A stretch of 64,000 bases of DNA from Mycobacterium sp. EPa45 (GTDB taxonomy: Bacteria > Actinomycetota > Actinomycetes > Mycobacteriales > Mycobacteriaceae): assembly GCF_001021385.1 (NCBI RefSeq), contig NZ_CP011773.1:930001-994000 (forward strand), read 5' to 3'. The position numbers were made by a program, and so were the translations under genes. Below, piece by piece: positions 34,912-43,601 of the stretch; the stretch's first letter is position 1, and every line of letters begins with the position of its first letter. Below the pieces are notes generated by a model. That model had not been told where the DNA came from and ran no database searches. It saw nothing but the letters and a program-made list of their open reading frames with translations.

Positions 34912-35991
34912 TCAACAGCTTAGGGGGTGGGAAGTCTCGCGTATGCGAGGGCGGACGACCCGCATCCAATCGAAGGTGTCGGGTGCCTGGCCGTGGCAGA
35001 TGTCGAGCATCACCTGGCGCAGCCGCGTCGTCACCGGACCGGCGACGCCGTCGCCCACCGTCCAGTCCTGCTCGGTGGAGACGACGTGTCCGACGGGGAC
35101 GATCGAGCGGGCGGTGCCGCACGCGAACGTTTCGGTGATGCGTCCGGCGCGACAGCCCTGCTCCCACGCGTCGAGGGTGAGCGGCTCCTCGGAGATCGGG
35201 TAGCCGAGCGACTCTGCCAGCCGCAGGATCGAATTGCGGGTGATGCCCGCCAGCAGGGTTCCGCTCAGTGGCGGGGTGCGCAGCCGCGGGCCGCCGGCAG
35301 TGGCTTCCACGAAGAACAGGTTGCAGCCGCCGGCTTCTTCGACGTAGCGACGCTCCCGGGCGTCCAGCCACACGACCTCGTCGCAGTTGTTGGCTGCCGC
35401 CTCGCGCTGGACGATGAAGGAGCCGCCGTAGTTCCCGCCGCACTTCGCCGCGCCGGTACCGCCCGGCGCCGCACGGATGTATTCCGGTGCCGCCCACAAC
35501 CGCATCGCCTTCGGTTCCAGGGTGGCCGGCCGCGACGGGGTGGCGATCACGGTGAACAGGTACTCCTCGGCGGGCCGAAGGCCCAGCGCGGCCTGCGACG
35601 CGATCATGAACGGCCGCAGGTACAGGTTGTGGCCGCGGGATTCGGGCACCCAGGCGGCGTCGGCGCGGACCAGCGTCTCGACCGCCGCGACGAAGTCGTC
35701 TTCGGGCAGCGTGGGCATGGCCATCCGGCGCGCCGAGTTGTTGAAGCGGCGGGCATGGTCGCGAGGCCGGAACACGGCTCGCTGACCGCCCGGCCGCCAA
35801 AACGCCTTAATTCCCTCGAAAATCGTTTGGCCGTAATGCAATGCCATGGTGGCCGGGTGAAACGACATCGGGGTGAGCGGTCCGACGGCAGGCGAATGCC
35901 AGCCCCTCTCTGCCGTCCACTGCATCGTCACCATGTGATCGGTGAAGACGTCGCCGAATCCGGGTGTCGCAAGCGCGGCAATGCGATTCAT
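34912..35991 (-). CDS. Branched-chain-type PLP aminotransferase (class IV)
   Basis: 359 aa, fold-type IV. LHYGQTIFEGIKAFWRPGG and the PLP lysine (Lys183) in GAAKCGGNYGGSF are clear, with EAGGCNLFFV and TLLAGITRNSILRLA later. It could transaminate 2-oxo acids to branched-chain amino acids like IlvE. Its place, one base after the lyase in an operon with DAHP synthase, suggests it converts 4-aminophenylpyruvate to 4-aminophenylalanine or acts on another pathway 2-oxo acid. The active-site region is that of IlvE, so the substrate change is inference. Confidence 0.85.
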   Translation of the reverse strand: MNRIAALATPGFGDVFTDHMVTMQWTAERGWHSPAVGPLTPMSFHPATMALHYGQTIFEGIKAFWRPGGQRAVFRPRDHARRFNNSARRMAMPTLPEDDFVAAVETLVRADAAWVPESRGHNLYLRPFMIASQAALGLRPAEEYLFTVIATPSRPATLEPKAMRLWAAPEYIRAAPGGTGAAKCGGNYGGSFIVQREAAANNCDEVVWLDARERRYVEEAGGCNLFFVEATAGGPRLRTPPLSGTLLAGITRNSILRLAESLGYPISEEPLTLDAWEQGCRAGRITETFACGTARSIVPVGHVVSTEQDWTVGDGVAGPVTTRLRQVMLDICHGQAPDTFDWMRVVRPRIRETSHPLSC

Positions 35992-35992
35992 G

Positions 35993-37375
35993 TCAGTTCT
36001 CTTTCATCGATGCGAAGTGTTTCAGCGCCCGGTCGACCAGTCGACCGGAAATCCCGGTGTAGCCGGACGGGTCGAACAGCCCCGGGACGCCGGGGCACGT
36101 GACCCCGGCCTCCTGCAGCGCGACCTCGAGCAGCTCGGCGACGTCGGTGCCGTCGCGCTCGGCCGCCGCGGTGACCTCGGCCAGCAGGCGTTTGGCAGTG
36201 CCCTTGCCGAGTAACGGCGCCAGCACCGCGTTGACCCGCTCGGAGACGATGGCGCCACGAGTCAGTTCCAAATTCGCGGCCATCTTTTCTGGCCGCACCT
36301 GAAGCGTCTCGATCAGTTGGTGGGCGTTGGCGGCTGCACCGGCGCCGATGCGCAGGCACTCCCGCAGCGGTTGCCACTCGGCGTGCCAGCCGCCCGAGGA
36401 CCGTTCGTCCTCCACCGCCATCGAGCTGAACAGGACGACGGCGATCGGGGGCAGCTGCCGTGCGGCGGTGGCGACGAGCGTCGCGAAAACGGGGTTGCGC
36501 TTCTGCGGCATCGCCGAAGATGCACCGCGGCCCGGCGCCGGCTGCTCGGTGACCTCGCCGATCTCGGTTCGACTCAGAACGAGGACGTCGGCGGCCAGCT
36601 TGCCGAGCGCTCCGGTGGCGATCATCAAACTCGCCGCGACGTCGGCGAACGGAGTGCGGATCCCGTGCCAGGGCAGGACCGGCTCGGCCAGACCGAGCCG
36701 TGTGGCCACCAACGCCGGCAGCCGCAGCGTCACACCGTCCGGATCCTCGGTGTCCAAGGCGTATTGGTGATATGCGGCAAGGGTTCCCGCGGCACCGCCG
36801 ACCGAGACCGGCAGCGCTGCGCGCGTCTGGCGCACTCTCTCGAGCGCGTCGAGCACCAGCTGCAGCCAGGTCGCGGCCTTCAGGCCGAAGGTGACCGGTA
36901 CGGCGTGCTGGGTGAGCGTGCGCCCGGCCATCGGTGTGTCCCTATGCCGTGCGGCGAGTGTGGTGAGGTCGTCGGCGGTCGCCTGCAGATCGTCGACGAT
37001 GCGCTCCAGCGTTGCCGCGCACAGCAGGGTCAAAGCGGTGTCCAAGATGTCCTGACTGGTGCTGCCCCGATGCACATACTCGGCGGCGGCCGGGTCAATG
37101 GATCGGACCGCCGCAGTGAGTTGCTCGACGAAACCGACGACCGGGTTGGCCGTATCACGCACGCCTGCAGCCAGTTTCGCGAGATCGATGTGTGCAGGCG
37201 CAGCGGCGGCTCTGATGGCCACCGCCGCGCCCGCAGGAATCACGCCCAATTCGGCCTGCGCCTCGGCCAGTGCGATTTCGGTCGCGAGCATGGCGCTCAG
37301 CAGCGCGTCGTCGTCGACCAGGTCCGCCGCTCCCGTCGCGGCCCACGCCGGGGCCAGGATTCCGTAGTCCGTCAT
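35993..37375 (-). CDS. Aspartase/fumarase-superfamily lyase, CreD-like
   Basis: 460 aa. The superfamily signature is GASSAMPQKRNP; STSQDILDTA and GRTLTQHAVPVTFGLK place it nearest 3-carboxy-cis,cis-muconate cycloisomerases and adenylosuccinate lyases. There are no protocatechuate-pathway genes around it. It overlaps the preceding FAD enzyme by 4 bp, which is the pairing of CreE and CreD in cremeomycin-type clusters. There CreD removes nitrous acid from nitrosuccinate, leaving fumarate. I therefore call it a probable nitrosuccinate lyase; a cycloisomerase of unknown substrate remains possible. Confidence 0.7.
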   Translation of the reverse strand: MTDYGILAPAWAATGAADLVDDDALLSAMLATEIALAEAQAELGVIPAGAAVAIRAAAAPAHIDLAKLAAGVRDTANPVVGFVEQLTAAVRSIDPAAAEYVHRGSTSQDILDTALTLLCAATLERIVDDLQATADDLTTLAARHRDTPMAGRTLTQHAVPVTFGLKAATWLQLVLDALERVRQTRAALPVSVGGAAGTLAAYHQYALDTEDPDGVTLRLPALVATRLGLAEPVLPWHGIRTPFADVAASLMIATGALGKLAADVLVLSRTEIGEVTEQPAPGRGASSAMPQKRNPVFATLVATAARQLPPIAVVLFSSMAVEDERSSGGWHAEWQPLRECLRIGAGAAANAHQLIETLQVRPEKMAANLELTRGAIVSERVNAVLAPLLGKGTAKRLLAEVTAAAERDGTDVAELLEVALQEAGVTCPGVPGLFDPSGYTGISGRLVDRALKHFASMKEN

Positions 37376-39339
37376 GCAGATCTCTCCGTGAGGTTGTCAG
37401 TCGCCATCCGAATGCTGGCGCGGGCGATGGCATCCGAATCGCCGAGGATCACCGAGTTGACGCCGGGGCGAATGCCTGCCGCGGTCACCCAGTGCACCGA
37501 CTCGGTGGGGACACCGAACGCGAAACGCCGTGGGTGCGCGCGATCGTGCGCGTCGAGCAGCCGGTATGGGCGGCGGGTGACAGCGACCCCACCGGCGACC
37601 CAGTGCCCGCCGCTGCGGATCGGGATGCGATGGGCCCGGCACTCACCGCGGTCGCGCAATGCCTGCAGCAGCGGATCGGCCGTGCGGTGCAGGTCGGTCT
37701 CCGGCAGGCGTGCCTCGATCAGCGTCGCCGACCGCACGGTGATGTCGGGGCAGACCGCGGAGTGGGCGACGAACTCTCCGTCGGTGGCGTCGACCCGCAT
37801 ATCCGGGCCGAGCACTTCGAGCACGCCGGCGTCCATCAGGGCGCAGAACTGCTCGATCCGCTCTGCCGGCGGCCCGATCGACAGGAACGCGTTGAGCGGC
37901 ATGTACCACCGCTGCAACTCGTCGCGGTACGAGTCGCCGGACAGACCGCCGTGGTCCACCAGGAGGCGGATCTCGTTGCGCAGGTCGCGCAGAACGTCCA
38001 TGGCGGCCTTGCGGGGACCGGCCACGTTGCCCTTGTCGGCCTCGCGAACCTCGTCGTCCAGGTACTTCCGCAGCCAGCTGCGGAACTCTGGTGTCGACGC
38101 GATGTCGTCGTCGGAGAAGGGAGTCGCGATCTTCCGCCAGTCCCAACCGCTTTCGGCGTCGATGTCGAACTTGGCGAGCACGGTGCGCTGCGCCTCGCTC
38201 TCCTCAACGGCCAGCGGGTCACCGAAGAGCGGTATCGTCGCGGGCTCCGCCGCGGCGAATAGGCTGGTGAATTCGTCTGCGTCGCAGACGCATCGCCGCT
38301 CCTGCACCAGCGTCGCGTAGTACACGGTGCGCACTTCCCGGTCGATCAGCGGCCAGATGTCGCGGCGGAAGTCAGCCGGTGCGCCGGCGTCGGCGCGGGC
38401 CCGCAGCCGTTCGATCACATCGGCGGTCGCGTATCGCGGCGTGTGGCGGCCGAACGAGCCCTTCTGGTTCTTGCCGCGGGCGTGGTAGGGGACACCCCGA
38501 CGGGATCCCACCACCAGGCGGGGCTCGTCGCCGGACGGGATGTAGGTGAGAGTGTTGTCGGCGTCGCGAACGAAAGTGCCGCCGCGGCCGATGGTGAACA
38601 GTGCCATGTAGTCGAAGAAGTTGAGACCCATGCCGCGCAGGATGATTGGCTCGCCGGCGGGTATCGCATCCAGCGGCACATCGGCCGGGTTGTTGGGGGC
38701 GATGTAGCGCAGGTCGTTCTGATGCGCGAATTCGCTCAAGCGCGCCTCGGGCTCACCGAGGTGGTGCGGCATGTGACCGAGCGCGAGCACCACGGACTGC
38801 AGCTCGCCGATCGTCTCCCCGTTACCGAGTTCGATCTGCTGCAATCCATCGGCGGTGTCGCGGACGTCGACCGCGATTGCCTGGTGCGACACGAAGCTGA
38901 CGGACGGGGGTGCCGTCCAGATGATCCGGTCACGCGCCCACTGCAGATACGCGCCATAGAAGGGGCGCGACGGGTAGTCGTCCGGCCCGAGCGTAAGGGC
39001 CTCGGCGCGAACATCTTCGGGCACCGTCGGGCTGCCGACCAATGCGATCGAGCGGGCCCATTCGTAGAGGCTCGGCCCTGCAACGACCGGTCCGTCGCAG
39101 TCGACGGTGTCGTCGACGAAGATCGTCACCTGGCAGGCGACGGTGTTCATCAGCAGCACCCGGTCCTGGGTGCTCCGCCATACCTGGCCGCCGTCGAAGA
39201 CATGCGGGTCGATGAGGTGGATGACGAGCTCCTGCCCACGCGCCAGAAGCGATTCCGCGTTGGCGCACAGGCGTTCCGCGACCGACAAGCCGCGCGGCCC
39301 GAGGCCGACGATCGCCACGTGCAGCTGCTCAGTGAACAC
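37372..39339 (-). CDS. FAD/NAD(P)-binding monooxygenase, CreE-like
   Basis: 655 aa. The N-terminal dinucleotide motif is VAIVGLGPRGLSVAERL, followed by IDPHVFDGGQVWRSTQ and a second motif ILRGMGLNFFDYMALFTIGRG. This architecture and length match the large FAD_NAD_binding_9-type proteins to which CreE belongs. CreE oxidises the amino group of L-aspartate to give nitrosuccinate. The downstream lyase overlaps by 4 bp and DAHP synthase overlaps upstream by 11 bp, so all are translated together. The aspartate-oxidation role is inferred from the pairing. Confidence 0.7.
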   Translation of the reverse strand: MFTEQLHVAIVGLGPRGLSVAERLCANAESLLARGQELVIHLIDPHVFDGGQVWRSTQDRVLLMNTVACQVTIFVDDTVDCDGPVVAGPSLYEWARSIALVGSPTVPEDVRAEALTLGPDDYPSRPFYGAYLQWARDRIIWTAPPSVSFVSHQAIAVDVRDTADGLQQIELGNGETIGELQSVVLALGHMPHHLGEPEARLSEFAHQNDLRYIAPNNPADVPLDAIPAGEPIILRGMGLNFFDYMALFTIGRGGTFVRDADNTLTYIPSGDEPRLVVGSRRGVPYHARGKNQKGSFGRHTPRYATADVIERLRARADAGAPADFRRDIWPLIDREVRTVYYATLVQERRCVCDADEFTSLFAAAEPATIPLFGDPLAVEESEAQRTVLAKFDIDAESGWDWRKIATPFSDDDIASTPEFRSWLRKYLDDEVREADKGNVAGPRKAAMDVLRDLRNEIRLLVDHGGLSGDSYRDELQRWYMPLNAFLSIGPPAERIEQFCALMDAGVLEVLGPDMRVDATDGEFVAHSAVCPDITVRSATLIEARLPETDLHRTADPLLQALRDRGECRAHRIPIRSGGHWVAGGVAVTRRPYRLLDAHDRAHPRRFAFGVPTESVHWVTAAGIRPGVNSVILGDSDAIARASIRMATDNLTERSA

Positions 39340-40363
39340 CGGGCACCTCGCTCAGGTGCCGCCCGAGTCCGGCCGCCAGCGGTGCGAGCCGGTTCATCAC
39401 GTCGGCGAACTCATAGGGCATCAATGCCTGCTTGCCATCGCACAATGCCTGCTCCGGCGCGACGTGGACATCGATGATGAGCGCGTCGGCGCCGGCTGCG
39501 ATCGCGGCCAAGGACAGCGGTGCCACCAGGTCGGGGTGTCCACCGGAGTGGCTGGGGTCCACCATGACCGGCAGGTGGGTGCGCTGCTTCCAGAGCGCAA
39601 CCGCGGTGAGGTCAAGGGTGAAGCGGGCCGACGGCTCGAAGGTGCGAATCCCTCGCTCGCACAGCACAACCTGGTCGTTGCCCTCGAGCAGCAGGTACTC
39701 GGCCGCGGCGAGGGTCTCCTCGACGGTGCAGCCGAAGCCGCGCTTGAGGACGACCGGAAGGCCACTCTGGCCGGCGGCGGTCAACAGGGCGAAGTTCTGC
39801 ATGTTGCGCGCACCGATCTGCAGGGCATCGACGACACCGGCCAGACGCTTGACGTGCTCCGGGTCGATCACCTCGGTGACGACGGGCAGGCCGGTGCGTT
39901 CGCGTGCCTCGGCCAGGTGCTCGAGGCCGTCCCACTGCAGGCCCTGGAAGGAGTGCGGGGAGGTGCGGGGCTTGAACACGCCGCCTCGCAACCCGACGGC
40001 GCCCTCGGCGGCGACGACGGCCGCGGTGGCCAGCGTCTGCTCGCGCGACTCGACCGCGCACGGCCCGGCGATCACCGCGACGGAGCCGTCGCCGATCGTC
40101 GTCGGCCCGAAGGAAACCGTGGTGCCACCGGGACGTAAGTCCCTGCGCCCCAGCCACGCCTCGCTGTGCTTGGCCACCCGATGGGTCGGCGCAGGCAGCT
40201 GGGGGCTTGCGGTGTCGATGAGGTCGGCGTCTGCGACAGAGAGAACGTAAGCCTCGCCGAGGCGGTACATCTCGGCGTCGTTGTCTTTCTCAAGGTGGCG
40301 CAGCCATCCTTCGATGCCGGCGCGGCTGACGGTCTGGTCGAACACGAGCAGTGTGTTGGTCAT
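39329..40363 (-). CDS. Type I DAHP synthase (AroF/AroG-like)
   Basis: 344 aa. It condenses phosphoenolpyruvate and erythrose-4-phosphate, the first step to chorismate. An N-terminal ferredoxin-like domain (1-80) precedes the barrel with VAVIAGPCAVES, GVFKPRTSPHSFQG, QIGARNMQNF, VVLKRGFG and VMVDPSHSGGHPDLV. Mycobacterial housekeeping DAHP synthase is a different type (type II), so this is a cluster-dedicated copy that may escape normal feedback control. It is the first gene of operon B, and its ATG lies close to a likely -10 (GACTATT), so its transcript may be leaderless. Confidence 0.93.
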   Translation of the reverse strand: MTNTLLVFDQTVSRAGIEGWLRHLEKDNDAEMYRLGEAYVLSVADADLIDTASPQLPAPTHRVAKHSEAWLGRRDLRPGGTTVSFGPTTIGDGSVAVIAGPCAVESREQTLATAAVVAAEGAVGLRGGVFKPRTSPHSFQGLQWDGLEHLAEARERTGLPVVTEVIDPEHVKRLAGVVDALQIGARNMQNFALLTAAGQSGLPVVLKRGFGCTVEETLAAAEYLLLEGNDQVVLCERGIRTFEPSARFTLDLTAVALWKQRTHLPVMVDPSHSGGHPDLVAPLSLAAIAAGADALIIDVHVAPEQALCDGKQALMPYEFADVMNRLAPLAAGLGRHLSEVPGVH

Positions 40364-40395
40364 GCCCTAATAGTCGTGACCAGGGCTTTTCTGCG

Positions 40396-40415
40396 TAATT
40401 GCCGGCGATACCAGA
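40396..40415 (-). promoter_or_regulatory. Cluster operator/promoter element 1 (operon B)
   Basis: The plus strand reads TAATTGCCGGCGATACCAGA, nearly identical to elements at 47556-47575 and 55511-55530. The core ATTGCCGGCGAT is one base off a perfect palindrome. It ends 32 bp from the DAHP synthase ATG (40363). GACTATT on the minus strand lies just ahead of the ATG. Confidence 0.75.
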
Positions 40416-40478
40416 GTCTTGCTGTCGCGCGGATAGGTTTTCCTAGCTGTGAAGCAAGGCTGCGACATCGCGCGAAAA

Positions 40479-40523
40479 CGACACTAGGGCTGTGAATCTG
40501 GTCGATTCGCAGCCCTAGTGTCG
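40479..40523. terminator. Long hairpin terminator of operon A
   Basis: Arms 40479-40498 (CGACACTAGGGC...) and 40504-40523 pair over 20 positions with a single G-T, around the loop TGGTC. It lies 13 bp after the end of the ATP-grasp gene and insulates operon A from the operon B promoter. Confidence 0.85.
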
Positions 40524-40536
40524 ATCTCGTTGCGCG

Positions 40537-41829
40537 CTACCTCGTGTGAATGCGGATGGCCGCCCGCGCCCGCGCCTCGATCTCGTCGAGTTCCGCCAGC
40601 GTTGGCGCGTCGATGAAGAAGGTGACGGCGCGGTCGTCGGAGCTGCGGATGGGGCCCAGCGTCGCACCGCGCGGCTCGTAAACCAGGACCGCACGCAGCG
40701 CCGGTGGATGGTCGGGGGGCAGGGGCGCCATGTCCGGCCAGGGATTGCCGTCGTCGACCCACACCGGCGCGACGCCATTCCAGTCGATCGTAACGTCGAC
40801 GAGTGTGCCTGGCGTGTGAGCGACGTACACCTGACGGGTGTAGCGCCGGGCCGCGGGGTAGTCGGCAGCCTCGCCCAACGCGATCCGCAGGATCTCGGGC
40901 TCCATCCGCCGGCCCGTCGCCAAGTGGTAGAGCACCATGATCCCGTCGCCGGGTGTGCGGGCGGCGACCTCCATGAGGCGGGGGTCGCCGCGTTCGTCGA
41001 GTCGCCACTCGGCATGGGTGATCCCGTTCTCGATGCCAAGCCGGTCGAGCATCTCGAAGGTGGCTCGCTGCACCGCATCCCAGTTGTCGTCGCGTGGAGC
41101 CGGGACGGTGTGCGCCATCTCGACGAAGTACTGCGAGTCGACGTCTGTGGTCTCCTTGCGCGTGACCGAGGAGAACAGGGTCTTGCCGTCCTGCGTCAGA
41201 CTCTCCACCGAGTACTCCTGACCGCCGATCATCTGCTCGACGAGAATGGTTTCCTCCGCTGGGTATTCGGACAACTGAGCGGCCAGCTCGGCGCGGTCGT
41301 GCACCATCTGCACGCCTTCGCTCGAGTGTCGTGTCGCAGGCTTGACCACGGCGGGGAATGGCACGGAGCCGACAGACTCGCGCGCCCCGGGCGGGATCAG
41401 CACGGACACCGGGCTGAGGTCGGGTAGATACCAGCGCTGCAGGTATTTGTTGCGGCAGGCGCGTGCCGCCCGCAACCCCGGGAACGGCAGCCCGAAGTAG
41501 TCGGCGACCAGGCCGGTCGGCTCGACGAGCGTCTCGCCGACTGCATAGATGCCGACGATCTCATACGACTGGCGCCAGCGCTCGGCGTGCTCGATGACCC
41601 CGGGGAGGTAGGAGCCCTCGCTCGCCACCGACCCATCGACGAAGGCGATCTCGTCGATCGCGGCGGCTGGATGGGCGGGATCGCCGCGGTGGGCCTGGGC
41701 ATACGACCGTGAGATGGCCGGGGTGATCACCAGGACCGTGAGGTCGCGGCGCCGCACGTCGTCGATGTACACCGAATCGCGGCAGACGACGGGCAGGTAT
41801 CCGGTCAGGATAAAGGCGCGGGGTTTCAT
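40537..41829 (-). CDS. ATP-grasp carboxylate-amine ligase
   Basis: 430 aa. The ATP-grasp blocks are visible: FPAVVKPATRHSSEGVQMV, ETILVEQMIGGQEYSVESLT and THAEWRLDERGDPRLMEVAARTPGDGI. These enzymes activate a carboxylate as an acyl phosphate and join it to an amine or other nucleophile. Close family members ligate amino acids or modify peptides. It is the last gene of operon A, with its ATG sharing one base with the transporter stop (TGATG). It could couple the 4-aminophenyl amino acid or a diazo acid to another amine; the substrates are not predictable. Confidence 0.82.
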   Translation of the reverse strand: MKPRAFILTGYLPVVCRDSVYIDDVRRRDLTVLVITPAISRSYAQAHRGDPAHPAAAIDEIAFVDGSVASEGSYLPGVIEHAERWRQSYEIVGIYAVGETLVEPTGLVADYFGLPFPGLRAARACRNKYLQRWYLPDLSPVSVLIPPGARESVGSVPFPAVVKPATRHSSEGVQMVHDRAELAAQLSEYPAEETILVEQMIGGQEYSVESLTQDGKTLFSSVTRKETTDVDSQYFVEMAHTVPAPRDDNWDAVQRATFEMLDRLGIENGITHAEWRLDERGDPRLMEVAARTPGDGIMVLYHLATGRRMEPEILRIALGEAADYPAARRYTRQVYVAHTPGTLVDVTIDWNGVAPVWVDDGNPWPDMAPLPPDHPPALRAVLVYEPRGATLGPIRSSDDRAVTFFIDAPTLAELDEIEARARAAIRIHTR

Positions 41830-43601
41830 CACGAGTTCCTCACTGATGCGACGGGAATTCTGTTGGTGTTCTTCATCCGTACGGTCGACGCACTCGACGG
41901 CGGCGCCGCGACCGCACCCCGCAGGGTGTTGCCTTCCAGCCGCAGGACTCGGCTGCCGATCCGCACGGACATCCCGGGCAGCCAGACGACCGGCTTCCAC
42001 GGCGCGATTCGGGTCCATTGACTGTGTCCGGCCGGCCGGATGGTGACACCGTTGCGCGACTGCCGGTCGATGATGTACACCCGCCCGAACACGCTGCGAA
42101 TCTCCAGATGGGCTCGGGATATCCCGTTGGAGCGGACCTCGATCTGGATGGGGCGCAGCCCACGCCGCGCCGCATCGCTGCCGTGTGGATCTCGCCCGAC
42201 CACGCAGTCGCGGTCGAGCACGAACCGTGAATTGTCGTCGAGGACAACGCATTCAGGGCGTCGGTGGAGTTGCACGGTGGTCTGCGCAGGAATCTGCCGA
42301 CGGGCCGGCGGACGGACGGCAAACGGGGCGGTGGCCAGCACGACGGTGGCGGGTTCGTCGCCAACCACAGTCTCTACCACCTCCGACATCGGGAAGGGCC
42401 GGCTGCGCAGCGCCCACTTGACGACGGGCACCGTCGCCAGACCGGCTGCGGTGAGCAACCCGCCGAGCAGCAACCAGCCGGCTTGCCCGATGCCCAGGCA
42501 CAGGGCGCCCAGCACCGCCGGTGCCACCGCGAACGCCGCACCCAGGCCCATGTCCTGCAGGCCCACGTACTCACTCTGTGCGTGAGCAGGTGCCAGCTCG
42601 AAGCTCAGCGCGAATACCGCAGCAGCATGGCACATCTCGCCCACCGAATGGATGGCGACCGCCACCAGCAGTACCGCGGCCGCGGCCCATGCCGGCAGGT
42701 GCGCTGACACCGCGACACCTCCGCAGGCAAGCAGGAAGACGAACCCGGCGACCCGCATCGCGGCGGCGCCCTGGCCGACGGTCTTGACCTTACGGCCGAC
42801 CCAAACCTGCAGTGCCACCACGCCAATCGTGTTGACGATCAGCACGGCGCCGACCATCCAGCGGGGCGCGTCCGTCTTCATCGCGATCCACAACGGCAGG
42901 GCGAACGTGATCACCGCATACTGCAGACTCATCACCCCGTTGAGAATCGTGTACACGACGAACGGCTTGTCGCGCAGCGCGACGCCGGGCCGAGTACCAG
43001 GCGGAGCAGGCAGCGGCGGAAAGTGCGGGAGCCGGGCGCACACCCACGCGCCGATCAGAAACGTTGCGGCGTTGGCGATGAACAGCATCTGATAGGCGGA
43101 CAGGCTGTGCAGCGTCAGCGCCAAGCCCCCGACGGCGGCACCGATGCCGACACCGGCATTCTCGATGGCTCGCAGTTGGGAGCGGTAGGCCGCCGCACCC
43201 TCGCCGCCGACGCGGCGGATGAGCCCGCCGCGCGAGGCCCTCGACGCCGCCGTCGCCAACATCTCCACCACGGTCACCGCGACGAACATCCAGATGCTGG
43301 TGATGAAGATGTAGCCCACCATCGTCACCGCCAGCACCACCAGGCTCAGCGATGCGACCCCGCGGGGCCCCCGGCGGTCGGCCAGGTGGCCCATCGGGAC
43401 GCCGGCGAACAGCCCGATCAATCCCGCCACCGCCAGCCATAGACCTACTTCGGAGACCGAAAGCTCTAGTCCCTCAGTGAAGTACAGGACCGAGGACGTC
43501 ATGAACATGCCGGTGCCGATGTTGTAGATCCCGGTGCCCAAGCCCAGGCGGCGACGCGCGCCGGGCTCTGGCACCAGGGCGGACAGCCAATTGCCCATCA
43601 C
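41829..43601 (-). CDS. MFS transporter with C-terminal FHA domain
   Basis: 590 aa. The first ~400 residues form a 12-helix major facilitator transporter, including the loop GHLADRRGPRG. The C-terminal ~130 residues are a forkhead-associated domain: CVVGRDPHG, NGISRAHLEIRS and IIDRQSRNGVTIRP. The fusion suggests efflux activity gated by a threonine-phosphorylated partner. It overlaps the ligase gene by 4 bp and the ATP-grasp gene by 1 bp, so it is an integral part of operon A and the likely exporter of the product. The kelch kinase encoded at 31238 could provide the phosphorylation. Confidence 0.88.
   Translation of the reverse strand: MMGNWLSALVPEPGARRRLGLGTGIYNIGTGMFMTSSVLYFTEGLELSVSEVGLWLAVAGLIGLFAGVPMGHLADRRGPRGVASLSLVVLAVTMVGYIFITSIWMFVAVTVVEMLATAASRASRGGLIRRVGGEGAAAYRSQLRAIENAGVGIGAAVGGLALTLHSLSAYQMLFIANAATFLIGAWVCARLPHFPPLPAPPGTRPGVALRDKPFVVYTILNGVMSLQYAVITFALPLWIAMKTDAPRWMVGAVLIVNTIGVVALQVWVGRKVKTVGQGAAAMRVAGFVFLLACGGVAVSAHLPAWAAAAVLLVAVAIHSVGEMCHAAAVFALSFELAPAHAQSEYVGLQDMGLGAAFAVAPAVLGALCLGIGQAGWLLLGGLLTAAGLATVPVVKWALRSRPFPMSEVVETVVGDEPATVVLATAPFAVRPPARRQIPAQTTVQLHRRPECVVLDDNSRFVLDRDCVVGRDPHGSDAARRGLRPIQIEVRSNGISRAHLEIRSVFGRVYIIDRQSRNGVTIRPAGHSQWTRIAPWKPVVWLPGMSVRIGSRVLRLEGNTLRGAVAAPPSSASTVRMKNTNRIPVASVRNS

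Noticed and set aside
35993..37375. Lyase as a true pcaB of protocatechuate degradation
   Set aside because: No other pca genes nearby, and tight coupling to an FAD monooxygenase and chorismate-linked genes.
36317..38320. 667-codon plus-strand frame across the lyase and FAD genes
   Set aside because: Shadow of two strong genes on the other strand; no ribosome-binding site or motif.
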